A DNA stretch of 64,000 bases from Pelobates cultripes (Eukaryota; Chordata; Amphibia; Anura; Pelobatidae), in NCBI GenBank assembly GCA_933207985.1, contig OW240916.1:320100336-320164335 (forward strand), written 5' to 3'. Below the pieces are notes generated by a model. It did not search any database, was not told the DNA's origin, and saw only the letters and a list, made by a program, of their open reading frames with translations. A program made the translations under genes and the position numbers. Position 1 is the stretch's first letter; every line of letters begins with the position of its first letter. This document shows, piece by piece, positions 19,531-30,587 of this stretch.

Positions 19531-20188
19531 CAGGGCCATCTTTAACGAGTGGCAAACAGGGCCCAGTTATTCCTGGGGGCCCCAAGGCAGCTTGAGTGTT
19601 TGCGCCAGCACTCACCTAAACTTGCTCCTCCCCTGTGTGTGGCATGATGTCTCACATGGAGACAATCACTCTAAGGTCAGGCTGTGACTGCGCAATCTCC
19701 ACCTTCCTCCCCTGCGTGCAGGCAACCCGTGTGCTCAGGACACAGGTCAGCGGGCAGCCCCTCAGCCAGCTAAACAGCCCCTCGGCTTCCCCAATGCCCC
19801 AGCCAGCTGAACAGCTCCTCGGTTCCCCCAAACCCCCCTCCAGCTGAACAGGCCCTCGGCTCCCCCAATCCTCCAGCCAGCTAAACAGCCCCCCAAGGCT
19901 CCCCCAACCAGACACAAACCTCCCACGGCCAGCTAAACAGTCCCCCTCAGTCATAATATGCATACCCTTGTAATATGGTTGGTTTATAGAATATTTATAT
20001 TTTATAAATATTCTATAAACCAGCTATATAAATATATATATCACCAGCTATATAACTATAGTTTTTACACACAAATACATATATGTGTGTGTGTATATAT
20101 ATATGTATATGTGTGTGTGTGTGTACGTGGTCCACGAGGCCCAAGCAAATGTTTGCCCAGGGTCCAATCACTATTAAAGATGGCCCTA
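19531..20188. mobile_element. Non-autonomous hAT element, 658 bp
   Basis: CAGGGCCATCTTTAA at the left and TTAAAGATGGCCCTA at the right form terminal inverted repeats. Flanks AATATAAC (19523-19530) and AATATAAT (20189-20196) match at 7 of 8 bases. It contains about five copies of a 38-40-base CAGCCAGCTGAACAGC-type repeat (19755-19940), a perfect hairpin at 19981-20021 and a TA/GT run. No transposase. Confidence 0.75.
19981..20021. repeat. Perfect AT-rich hairpin
   Basis: GGTTTATAGAATATTTATA, a three-base spacer, then its exact reverse complement. It sits within the 658-bp hAT element, just before its TA/GT run. Confidence 0.85.
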
Positions 20189-21060
20189 AATATAATTTAG
20201 AGTTGTATTCATGGTTATTTCCAGACTTTACAAAACAAAGCATTTTCTCTAAAATCATTTAAAAAGCTTTATCAGAGAATTCGAAAATGAAATTACTTAA
20301 TTTCATTACATATTCCCGGTGCAAATATATGAGAGGTATTAATGGCCAGAAACTGGTCAACATATTTACTCATTCCTGAGCTGCAGAAATAGCGAGGGAG
20401 CTGGTTTTATTAGGTTCACATTCTTGAAATGATGACATCAAACATAGAATAAAACAAGCTCTCAATACGTAACTGTTATTGAATAATGTATTCTTTATAC
20501 AGATTCATTTTCCATGTACATTCAGTTAAATATCCCTTAACAAAGTATTTCTCTATAACTTAACCAAAATTACTGTCTATAACGAATGCAGTGAGGCTCA
20601 TCTTCCTGTCCGCCAGGGGGGAGGGGGGCAGTGGCTCATGGATTAGTTTCGCACAGGGGCCCTATGGATTGTGTGCACGCCACTGGTCTGAGGCCTAGGA
20701 TAGTATGAGATGGTAGATTTACGCAGGGTAATACGTTTTGGCCTGATTTTGCTGACTCCAGATGCTATTGCTTTCGCTATATATACCACAAATTAAAAAT
20801 AAAATAAAAATATATATATATATACATATTGCAATCACAGAAAGGCATTGCAACCAACAGGGTCCATACTTAACTCATTACAGAGCTTGATGGACACCTC
20901 AGCAGGTGACCCCCTCCTCAGGGTCCACCCGGTCACTAATCCTGGTTTATCTCATTTCCAGATGGCTTTTGCTTTCCTTAAACCGGTTACAATGTTCCAT
21001 CTGTACATTCTGCAGCCAAGCTATAAACCTGTTTATTTAGGATCAGATTCCCTTACATAT
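20189..21060. other. Non-coding, with one hAT-like end
   Basis: Mostly AT-rich unique-looking DNA. Near 20625-20686 a minus-strand hAT-like terminus (CAGTGGCGTGCACACAATCC read on the minus strand) is visible without a partner. A TA run occurs near 20810. No gene. Confidence 0.4.
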
Positions 21061-21065
21061 AAACA

Positions 21066-21190
21066 AAGCTGCTGTGGCTCAGAGGTAGGAAGCAGCAGGA
21101 CTGCAAAGTTCCTCAGTTCAAATCCTCTGTTGGGCACTCCTGGGATGACCACGTCTGGCTGTCTGTATGAGAACCGTGACATTATTTAGG
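21066..21190 (+). mobile_element. tRNA-derived SINE
   Basis: GCTGTGGCTCAGAGGTAGGA supplies an A box and AGTTCAAATCCTC a B box about 36 bases later. GACTGCAAAG between them resembles a Cys-tRNA anticodon loop (GCA). The 5' and 3' ends do not pair as a tRNA acceptor stem and a non-tRNA body follows, so this is a SINE head rather than a tRNA gene. Confidence 0.6.
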
Positions 21191-21269
21191 AGAGCTATAG
21201 CCAGCTCAGGTGTACAGCAGTATCCCACAAGCGGGGATCGCTTATGGGATATATTGGTGGTTCTCTTCT

Positions 21270-21535
21270 GGAGGGAATGATGCCCATCAGGAAAGGGGTA
21301 TATAAAAACAGCTAATAGTGCTCTATGTTTTAAATATATAGAATGTACAATGAAATAAAAATGTACTTAAAAGTATAGTGCAGACCAACTGCACTATGAT
21401 AACAGCGTTAGTGGTATAATCCTCACTTCAGGATAAGCTGGTAGGCATACGATACAAACAATAAAAAGCCAGGTAAAAATATAAATTGTGTATAAAAAGA
21501 TAGTTGGCACTGATAGTAACCAAAAAAACCTTCGG
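21270..21535. mobile_element. Dispersed repeat shared with 63300-63560 (Penelope-like terminal region)
   Basis: AATAGTGCTC..., AAGTATAGTGCAG, CAACTGCACTATGATAACAG and TTAGTGGTATAATCC blocks occur in the same order at 63340-63460. At 63 kb the block continues into a hammerhead-like motif, so both are probably terminal parts of Penelope-like elements. Here it is cut off by the CR1 tail. Confidence 0.45.
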
Positions 21536-21690
21536 TTAACACAGTAAAGGAGTTTAAGCATGCGTGGGATAGGCATAAGGCTATCCTAACTATAAGATAA
21601 GGCCAGGGACTAATGAAAGTATTTAGAAAATTGGGCAGACTAGATGGGCCGAATGGTTCTTATCTGCCGTCACATTCTATGTTTCTATAA
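21535..21690 (+). mobile_element. CR1/L2-type LINE 3' end
   Basis: Starts GTTAACACAGTAAAGGAGTT (end of ORF2) and ends with the tail GACTAGATGGGCCGAATGGT and TTCTATGTTTCTAT. The same tail occurs at 37975-38127 and 62330-62480. 5'-truncated, as is usual for LINEs. Confidence 0.8.
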
Positions 21691-21854
21691 CACATGGACC
21701 AGCAGTGAGTCCAGTCACTGCCATAAGATGTGTATTAATTGTTTGAAATGATAACTCTGCTAACAGCCTGTACTATATCACATTTAGCCCAGTCCCACAG
21801 AGATTGGAGTTATCCTTGGTACCTGGTGATCAAGGAGGACACTAACTGCGCATA

Positions 21855-22140
21855 GATATAAAAATATAATAAACTGTACCATAGAATAATCAGTAATAAA
21901 ACAATAATCAGTAACAATACAATATTCTGTAATCAGAGAGTAATCTGTAACAATACAAAAATGTGTTATAATAATACCATTTCCAGTCATTACAATACTC
22001 AGTAAGGATACAATAATCTGTAATTATACAAAAATCAGTAATGACAAAAACATAGAATAGAATAATTCAATCAGCTGTAATAATGCAAAACTTGGAATGA
22101 TACAATAATCTGCAATACACTAACTGATAACAATACAATA
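21855..22140. repeat. AT-rich minisatellite, ACAATAATCTGTAATGAT-type unit, left segment
   Basis: Degenerate units of about 18-20 bases (ACAATAATCAGTAACAAT and variants). A related array resumes at 26155-26330, with the Gypsy-like remnant in between, so the array seems to have been split by that insertion. Confidence 0.7.
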
Positions 22141-22187
22141 GAATGTGACGGCAGATAAGAACCATTTGGCCCATCTAGTCTGCCCAC
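22139..22187 (-). mobile_element. CR1/L2-type LINE tail, short minus-strand copy
   Basis: AGAATGTGACGGCAGATAAG and CATCTAGTCTGCC are the reverse complement of the CR1 3' tail seen at 38075-38125. Only about 50 bases are present, embedded in the minisatellite. Confidence 0.7.
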
Positions 22188-22194
22188 AATAATC

Positions 22195-22274
22195 TCTGTA
22201 ATGATACAGGAGACAACTGGTCTCGCTCCCCAGCGGCAGTTCCAGGAGGAGGAGGTGGTCGATCCCTCCACCGT
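22195..22274 (+). mobile_element. Gypsy-like remnant, left piece interrupted by a hAT element
   Basis: GGAGACAACTGGTCTC and GGAGGAGGTGGTCGATCCCTC match motifs in 24360-24430 (GGAGACAACTGGCCTCCTC, TGGTTGATCCCTCC), so this is the start of the same internal repeat-rich region, cut by the hAT copy that begins at 22275. Confidence 0.5.
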
Positions 22275-22779
22275 CAGGGCCGTCTTTAATAACGAATGGA
22301 CCCTGGGCAAGTGTTTGCTTGGGCCCCCTGTGCCCTGCCGCTCTCGCCCCTCACTCCCTGGTATGCAATCACGGCATCCATCCCAACGCAGTGGCGGTAA
22401 TAAAGTAGAATGAATTTTATTGGGACCCCCAATTGCAAGGTTGGACTAAAGGTAGAACCCCATCTGTCGTGCAACTCCAACAATGCTTTGACAGCTGGGA
22501 CTCTACCAATTTCCCATGCTTGCAGGGTTGTATTTAGCACTGAGCCATGTTTGTATGTTTGAATGTAAGCATGTGTTTGTATGGAGTATGTTTGTGTGAA
22601 TGTGTTTGTATGTGGTACTGGAGTTTGAATGCAAGTGTGCATTTATGTGTAGTGTTTGTTTTTGAATGTAGGAGTGTGCTTGTATGTAGTGTTGACGTTT
22701 CAATGCAGGAGTGTGTTTTATATGTAGTGTTGAAGTTTGAATGAAGGGGTGTATTTGTATTTAAAGTTGCGGCTCAGAT

Positions 22780-23625
22780 GCACAGGTACACACTCTGACG
22801 CACAAGCAGATACACAGATACATACACTGACTACATACAGATAAACAGGCATATACACTGACAGACACACTGACACAGGTACATATATTGACACACACAC
22901 AGACACATACACTGGTAGACGTACTGACAGACATACTGACACAGGCACATATACACATACTGACACACACACACAGACACATACACTGATCAACATACTG
23001 ACACACATACACTGACAGAAATACTGACACCCACACACTGACAGATATACTGACACCCACATACACTGAGAAATACACACACACACACAGGCACATACAC
23101 TGACACACACAGACTGATATACTGACACACACACAGACATACTGGCACAGACAGATATACTGACACATGCATACACATGCATAACGAACATACTGGCGCA
23201 CTGACGAAAACTATGCGTACATACACATACCCCAACTTTACACAGATATTTACACACATACTGACACATAGACAGACAGACATACTGACACACACACACA
23301 CACACACACTAACACACATACACTAACACACAAACACACACACACACATACACTAACACACAGATGCACTAACACACACACACACAAACACACACATATA
23401 CAAACACATACACTAACACAAACATACACTAACACACAAACACACACACTGAGGCACATACACTAACACACACATACACTAACACACACATACACTAACA
23501 CATACACACACACACACTAACACACATACACTAGCACACTAACACACATACACTAACACACTAACACACACATACACTAACACAATAACACACACACACA
23601 CACTAACACACACATACACCACATT
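22780..23625. repeat. CA-rich array within hAT copy 1
   Basis: ACACATACACTGACACACAC-type units, becoming ACACATACACTAACAC further right. All the Cys/Val/Ser-only open frames on the minus strand come from this array. Confidence 0.95.
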
Positions 23626-23797
23626 TTTTTTTTTTAATGTAATCCCCCAGCACTCCTTACCTTTTGAGTGCCCAGGGATTCAAGGAGTCCATGGTACTGC
23701 TGGGCTCCTGGGCGGGAACAATTAGGGCAGAAGAAGCGCGAGGGAGCACTCAGTGCTTCCTCTTCAGCTCCCTCGCGCGCCGCGTAGGGATGCCGGC

Positions 23798-23823
23798 GCC
23801 GGAAGATGACGTCATCTTCCGGC
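23798..23823. repeat. Perfect 26-bp palindrome centred on TGACGTCA
   Basis: Begins GCCGGAAGATGACG and is self-complementary to 23823, with the CRE/ATF octamer at its centre. It lies between long arms (about 23730-23775 and 23840-23885) carrying GAGGGAGC and GCACTCAGTGC. In the sister copy at 44169-45879 the centre is altered (GGAAGATGGCGTCCGG). Confidence 0.9.
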
Positions 23824-24085
23824 TCCGATATCAGTGCGGTGCGCGAGGGAGCTGAAAAGGAAGCACTGAGTGCTCCCTTGCGCGCCCGCCTTCCTGCCCG
23901 ACCAGCCACCCACCCGCCGGAGTCAGCAGGGCCAGCCTCGGGGGAGCCCTGAGGTGGCCGCCTCCTGGGCCCCCCAGGGGAAGACGCTGGCCCTGTGGGG
24001 ATGGGGAAAAAAATTAATTGATGAGGGCAGCGGGGCCCACGGGGCAGGTGCCTCGGGCCCCCCAAGAGAAACTGGGCCCGGGGCA

Positions 24086-25976
24086 GCGTTTACCAGCGAT
24101 TAAAACGACACAATCCACGTACATAGCGATGTCCTGGGAAGGGGAGACATGGCCCCCTCTCCCACAGCAGCCAGAGGTACCTGGTAGTGGACCTCATAGT
24201 CCTAGGAGGACCCCCAAGTGACAGGTGGACATGGAGTTGAGGTCTCTCTACCTGACGGCCCTACAAGGATGCTGAACAGCGGCCCAGATTTAGCAACAGC
24301 CTTTGCTGGGAGAGGAGACAGCGGTCTCCCTCCCCAACAGTGACCTGAGTTCAGGAGGAAGTGATGGTTGATCCCTCCACCATACAGCACCAAGCGTCCT
24401 GGGGAAGGAGACAACTGGCCTCCTCTCCAACAACCCGGAGATACCCGGGAGAGGTACCCCTGGGGTCTCCGCTCAACCCAGGGAGGATGCAACCCTAACT
24501 ACATTGGCGCAGATGGGACCGCGGTCTCTGTGCCAGTACTACAGGGATGCGGACGGGCGGTCCACATCCCCAACCAACCCCGCAGGGATGCCAGGAGGAG
24601 GAGGTAAGCAAAACTTCCCCTCCCCAGCTACATCCCAACTGGGTCCTAGGGGCAGTGGATGAGCCTACGATACCCACTGACCCCCTCCCAGCAGCAGAGT
24701 TGGCATCTGGACAGAGCGCTGTAAGCCTCTGCCCCCCCTTTTCCCCGGGTCCAGAGCCTGGCTTACTACGGGGTACCCCAGCGGAAGAGCTGGCAGCAGG
24801 GCAGAGCGCCGCTGACCTCTGCCCCCCAAGCAGCACCAGCAGTTTGCCTAGCTGCACCAGGGAGACCGAGGGTGTTGAGCTGTCCCACTACAAACTTGAA
24901 CCTACAGGCCAGTACTGGTTATCGTGGGGGGGCTACTCTGTTAATTTTTATTTGTGGGTGGGCTGCCTGACTAACCGGGGTACTGACAGACAGAAGGTCA
25001 GGGACCTGCGCGCCTGGAGAGGACTACTCGCCGGCCTCTTGCCTTGGGATTATGGACCCGGGGAGGTCTGGCCCTTTGAATGCTGTATGTGGGCTGGCCC
25101 GCCAAACAGACTTATTCTGGGACTAATGACTGGCAGCCCCGTCAGCCCCACTGGACCCGGAAAGGTCCAGTCATGTCTGCCGGAGCAGGGAGTAAAAGGG
25201 GGGGGGGGGGCGGAAGAATCACCCTCCATGCATTCGGTTATTTCCTCTCCCTGCTAGTTAAGTGTCTTTAAAGTATTCATTTTATTTCTGTGTTTGGGAC
25301 ATTTTTTCGTTCTACCGAATGTAGACCACCCTGGGTAGCAATCAGAACTTAGAACACAAAGTAACCACGAAAACCACAGAGTAATTGAGTGCTTATAGGT
25401 GGCCGCCATTCGGCATACGAACACGTGGTGAGAACAAAGGAGGGCGGCCATCTTAAACCTCCCAAACGCGGCCAGCGGGACTTACTTGTGGATTGCCTGG
25501 AACCATTTTCGGCATGGCAATAACACGAACATCCGGTCTCCATGGAAGTCCCGTCTGACCTATTGCCATTCACAGTATCAGACTGGCGTTCGGGAGTTTC
25601 AATCAATCGAATGAGGGGAGCATTCACATGTAACCAGATACTGTATAAGTGTGGTGGTTTTCAGGTAATTCTGCAGGAACGGAGACCGGCTCTTGCTTCC
25701 AATTTCATGGAACTCTAAATCGGATACAACCACATGGCGAGCCTGTCAAACTTCCACATGATGCGACACGGAAACTAGTGAACGGATTTTCGTGAAATTT
25801 GGATATGTTACTCCCAGTATCCTCAGCTACCCAGGGATGTGGTTTTTGTATTCCTATGTCATGTATAAAGTATAATTCTAACAATGTTGAAAATTGTTAA
25901 TGTTTCTGGCCAGCAGATAATTGAGTTTAGTATGTTGCTGAAACTCAATTATCTAGCCTGGCCCAGAGGAGGAGTC
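24086..25976 (+). mobile_element. Gypsy-like LTR-retroelement remnant, internal region
   Basis: G/C-rich DNA with repeated motifs such as GGAGACAACTGG and CCAGGAGGAGGAGG, then a Pro/Ser-rich open frame at 24547-25257 (about 236 codons, ASGQSAVSLCPP and AAGQSAADLCPP as an internal duplication) for which I recognise no domain. A G run at about 25200, then CTACCGAATG and GCCATTCGGC motifs similar in style to 46740-47180. Just before the LTR lies a purine tract (CAGAGGAGGAG, 25964-25974), and a CAATTATCT motif precedes it as it does at 47330, supporting a Gypsy-type 3' end. Gag, protease and pol are not recognisable, so this is a decayed or non-autonomous copy. Confidence 0.45.
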
Positions 25977-26159
25977 TGTTACTGTATAAATTAAATGCCT
26001 GTTGCTTCCAGTAAATCAGTCTTGTTCCAGCATTAAGCTTTGGCTCATGTGTGGATTATTTGTAGATACCAGCGATCTTTATTCCTGTGGATTATTGTTA
26101 TTATTCTGTTATTGGGAAAAAGAGAATACTGGACGGTGATACAGTTTACTACCGTCACA
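25977..26159 (+). mobile_element. Probable Gypsy-like LTR (3')
   Basis: Begins TGTTACTGTATAAATTAAAT immediately after a purine tract and ends CTACCGTCACA, giving the TGT...ACA ends of an LTR. A TATA box (TATAAA, 25985-25990) lies close to the start. The 5' partner LTR was not found in the window and no target duplication was confirmed. Confidence 0.45.
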
Positions 26160-26330
26160 TACGATAATCTCTGTATTGATACAATAATCTCTGTAATGAT
26201 GTAATAATCTCTGTAATGATGTAATAAACTGTAACAATGTAATAACTGATAACAATACAATAATCTCTGTATTGATATAATAAACTGTAACGATGTAATA
26301 ACTGATAATAATAAAATATGATGCAGTGAT
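26155..26330. repeat. AT-rich minisatellite, right segment
   Basis: CAATAATCTCTGTAATGATG-type units resembling 21855-22140. The array continues on the far side of the retroelement remnant. Confidence 0.7.
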
Positions 26331-26540
26331 ATTGGAGCTTGGAATGTACAGACAGAGTCTCATTGTTCGTGGCAGATGTTTTAGTAATTGTTTGTGTCAG
26401 TGTTACATTAGATCTTGTTACTGTTAGCTGGGGCCCTGTGATCTCAGCCTTCCTCCTGCGTTACTTTAGGTTGTAATAGATCCTTTGTATCTCTTTGCTT
26501 TCAGTTCATAACCTCTCAGTATGTTAATAGTGCCTCTTCT
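26331..26540. other. Non-coding spacer before the satellite
   Basis: About 200 bases of mixed composition with no recognisable feature, ending abruptly at the satellite junction near 26541. Confidence 0.4.
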
Positions 26541-29500
26541 TCAAAATACCCCATCTCTGAATTGTCCTGAATATACCGGATAAAGCCAGATAACGTCAAT
26601 TATCCTGAATATATCCAGATAAAGCCAGATAACGTGATTTGTCCTGAATATATCCAAATAAAGCCAGATAACGTCAATTATCCTGAATATATCCAGATAA
26701 AGCCAGATAACGTGATTTGTCCTGAATATATCCAAGTAAAGCCAGATAACGTGAATTATCCTGAATATATCCAGATAAAGCCAGGTAACGTCAATTATCC
26801 GGAATATATCCAGATAAAGTCAGATAACGTCAATTATCCTGAATATATCCGGATAAAGCCAGATAAATTCAATTATCCTGAATATATCCGGATAAAGCCA
26901 GATAAATTCAATTATCCTTAATATATCCAGATAAAGCCAGATAACGTGAGTTATCCTGAATATATCCGGATAAAGCCAGATAATGTGAATTGTCCTGAAT
27001 ATATCCAGATAAAGCCAGATAACGTGAATTGACCTGAATATATCTGGATAGAACCAGATAATGTCAATTATCCTGAATATATCCAGATAAAGCCAGATAA
27101 CGTCACTTATCCTGAATATATCGGGATAAAGCCAGATAACGTGAATTATCCTGAATATATCCAGATAAAGCCAGATAACGTGAATTGTCCTGAATATATC
27201 CGGATAGAGCCAGATAACGTCAATTATCCTGAATATATCCAGATAAAGCCAGATAACGTCAATTATCCTGAATATATCCGGATAGAACCAGATAATGTCA
27301 ATTATCCTGAATATATCCAGATAAAGCCAGATAACGTCACTAATCCTGAATATATCCAAATAAAGCCAGATAACGTCAAAATACCCCATCTCTGAATTGT
27401 CCTGAATATACCGGATAAAGCGAGATAACGTGAATTGTCCTGAATATATCCGGATAGAGCTAGATAACGTCATTTATACTGAATATATCCAAATAAAGCC
27501 AGATAACGTCAATTATCCTGAATATATCCAGATAAAGCCAGATAACGTCAATTATCCAGAATATATCCGGATAAAGCCAGATAAAGTCAATTATCCTGAA
27601 TATACCGGATAAAGCCAGATAACGTCAATTATCCTGAATATACCCGGATAAAGCCAGATAACGTCAATTATCCTGAATATATCCAGATAAAGCCAGATAA
27701 CGTGAATTATCCTGAATATATCCGGATAGAGCCAGATAACGTCAATTGTCCTGAATATATCCAGATAAAGCCAGATAACGTCAATTATCCAGAATATATC
27801 CGGATAAAGCCAGATAAAGTCAATTATCCTGAATATACCGGATAAAGCCAGATAACGTCAATTATCCTGAATATACCCGGATAAAGCCAGATAACGTCAA
27901 TTATCCTGAATATATCCAGATAAAGCCAGATAACGTGAATTATCCTGAATATATCCGGATAAAGCCAGATAACGTCAATTGACCATGAATATATCAGATA
28001 AACCGAATAGCGTGTATCCTGAATATATCTGGATAAACCAGACGCGTCAAAATACCCCATCTCTGAATTGTCCTGAATATGCGGATAAAGCCAGATAGCG
28101 TCAATTATCCTGAATATGTCCAGATAAATGAATGCGTTAATTATCCTGAATATATCGGATAAATAACGATAATTATCTGAATATACCGGATAGAGCCGAA
28201 TACGCGTCAATTATCCTGAATATGCCGGATAAAGCCAGATAGCGATCAATTATCCTGAATATATCCAGATAAAGCCGAATGCGCGTAGGTATCCTATACC
28301 GGATAAAGCCAGACCGCGTCAATTATCTGAATATATCCCGGATAGAGGCAGATAGCGTCAATTATCCCTGAATATACCCGGATAAAGCCAAATAAGTCAA
28401 TTATCTGAATATATCCAGATAAAGCCAGATGCGTCAATTATCAGAATATATCGATAAAACCCGAATAATGTCAATTATCACAGATATATCGGATAAAGCC
28501 AGATAACGTCAATTATCACAATTATACGGATAAGCCGAATAGGTAATTGTCCTGAATATATCAGATAAAACCAGGCCGCGTGAATTATCTGAATATATCT
28601 GAGACCTGAATAACGTCAAAATACCCCAACTCTGAATTGTCCTGAATATACCCGGATAAAGCGAGATAACGTCAATTATCCTGAATATATCCAGATAAAG
28701 CCAGATAACGTCAATTATCCTGAATATACCCGGATAAAGCCAGATAACGTCAATTATCCTGAATATATCCAGATAAAGCCGGATAACGTCAATTATCCTG
28801 AATATATCCAGATAAAGCCAGATAACGTGAATTATCCTGAATATATCTGGATAAAGCCAGATAACGTCAAAATACCCCATCTCTGAATTGTCCTGAATAT
28901 ACCGGATAAAGCCAGATAACGTCAATTATCCTGAATATACCCGGATAAAGCCAGATAACGTCAATTATCCTGAATATACCCGGATAAAGCCAGATAACGT
29001 CAATTATCCTGAATATATCCAGATAAAGCCAGATAACGTCAATTATCCTGAATATACCCGGATAAAGCCAGATAACGTCAATTATCCTGAATATATCCGG
29101 ATAGAGCCAGATAACGTCAATTATCCTGAATATACCTGGATAAAGCCAGATAACATCAATTATCCTGAATATATCCGGATAAAGCCAGATAACGTCAATT
29201 ATCCTGAATATACCCGGATAAAGCCAGATAACGTCAATTGTCCTGAATATATCCAGATAAAGCCAGATAACGTGAATTATCCTGAATATATCTGGATAAA
29301 GCCAGATAACGTCAAAATACCCCATCTCTGAATTGTCCTGAATATACCGGATAAAGCCAGATAACGTCAATTATCCTGAATATATCCAGATAAAGCCAGA
29401 TAACGTCAATTATCCTGAATATATCCAGATAAAGCCAGATAACGTCACTTATCCTGAATATATCCAAATAAAGCCAGATAACATCAAAATACCCCATCTC

Positions 29501-30587
29501 TGAATTGTCCTGAATATACCGGATAAAGCCAGATAACGTGAATTGTCCTGAATATATCCGGATAGAGCTAGATTTGTCATTTATACTGAATATATCCAAA
29601 TAAAGCCAGATAACGTCAATTATCCTGAATATATCCGGATAAAGCCAGATAACGTCAATTATCCAGAATATATCCGGATAAAGCCAGATAATGTCAATTA
29701 TCCTGAATATACCCGGATAAAGCCAGATAACGTCAATTATCCTGAATATATCCGGATAAAGCCAGATAACGTGAATTATCCTGAATATATCCGGATAGAG
29801 CCAGATAACGTCAATTGTCCTGAATATATCCAGATAAAGCCAGATAACGTGAATTATCCTGAATATATCTGGATAGAGCCAGATAACGTCAATTGTCCTG
29901 AATATATCCAGATAAAGCCAGATAACGTGAATTATCCTGAATATATCTGGATAAAGCCAGATAACGTCAAAATACCCCATCTCTGAATTGTCCTGAATAT
30001 ACCGGATAAAGCCAGATAACGTCAAGTATCCTGAATATATCCAGATAAAGCCAGATAACGTGAATTGTCCTGAATATATCCAGATAAAGCCAGATAACGT
30101 CAATTATCCTGAATATATCCAGATAAAGCCAGATAACGTCAATTATCCTGAATATATCCAGATAAAGCCAGATAACGTCAATTATCCAGAATATATCCAG
30201 ATAAAGCCAGATAACGTGAATTATCCTGAATAAATCCGGATAAAGCCAGATATTTTCAATTATCCTGAATATATCCAGATAAAGCCAGGTAACGTCAATT
30301 ATCCTGAATATATCTGGATAAAGCCAGATAACGTCAATTATCCGGAATATATCCAGAGAAAGCCAGATAACGTCAATTATCCAGAATATATCCGGATAAA
30401 GCCAGATAAAGTCAATTATCCTGAATATATCCAGATAAAGCCAGATAACGTCAATTATCCTGAATATATCCGGATAGAGCCAGGTAACAGGAATTGTCCT
30501 GATATATCCGGATAAAGCTTAAAAACATGAATTATCCTGAATAAATCCAGATAAAGCCAGATAATGTGAATTATTCTGAATATATCC
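26541..30587. repeat. Satellite array, 39-bp unit, about 100 copies
   Basis: Unit AATTATCCTGAATATATCC followed by AGATAAAGCCAGATAACGTC. Common variants are TATCCGGATA in place of TATCCAGATA, and GAATT/CAATT. Because 39 is 13 codons, frames stay open on both strands (NYPEYIQIKPDNV and its reverse-strand counterpart), producing long false genes. An irregular marker, CAAAATACCCCATCTCTGAA, occurs eight times (near 26542, 27377, 28050, 28617, 28869, 29311, 29485 and 29967), showing higher-order structure. 27975-28620 is rich in indels compared with the rest. Confidence 0.95.

Larger units (their letters stand above)
22275..24085. mobile_element. Non-autonomous hAT element with CA array, copy 1
   Basis: Begins CAGGGCCGTCTTTAATAACG and is closely similar through its whole length to the complete copy at 44169-45879. 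It contains a T/G-rich part, a CA-rich array (22780-23620) and a GC-rich inverted repeat. The expected right end (TTAAAGACGGCCCTG) is missing: similarity stops near GGGCCCGGGGCAGCG at 24085. Non-coding. Confidence 0.75.

Noticed and set aside
21066..21190. Functional tRNA-Cys gene
   Set aside because: A and B boxes and a GCA loop are present, but the acceptor stem does not pair and the body continues as non-tRNA sequence; a SINE is more likely.
22718..23319. Cys/Val/Ser-rich frames in 22.7-23.3 kb and 44.6-45.3 kb resembling keratin-associated proteins
   Set aside because: They are translations of the CA arrays in the two hAT copies.
26820..30103. Open frames of 217, 263 and 167 codons reading IWLYLDIFRIID repeatedly
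   Set aside because: The 39-bp satellite unit is 13 codons, so frames stay open mechanically; both strands are open and there is no start context, signal or domain.
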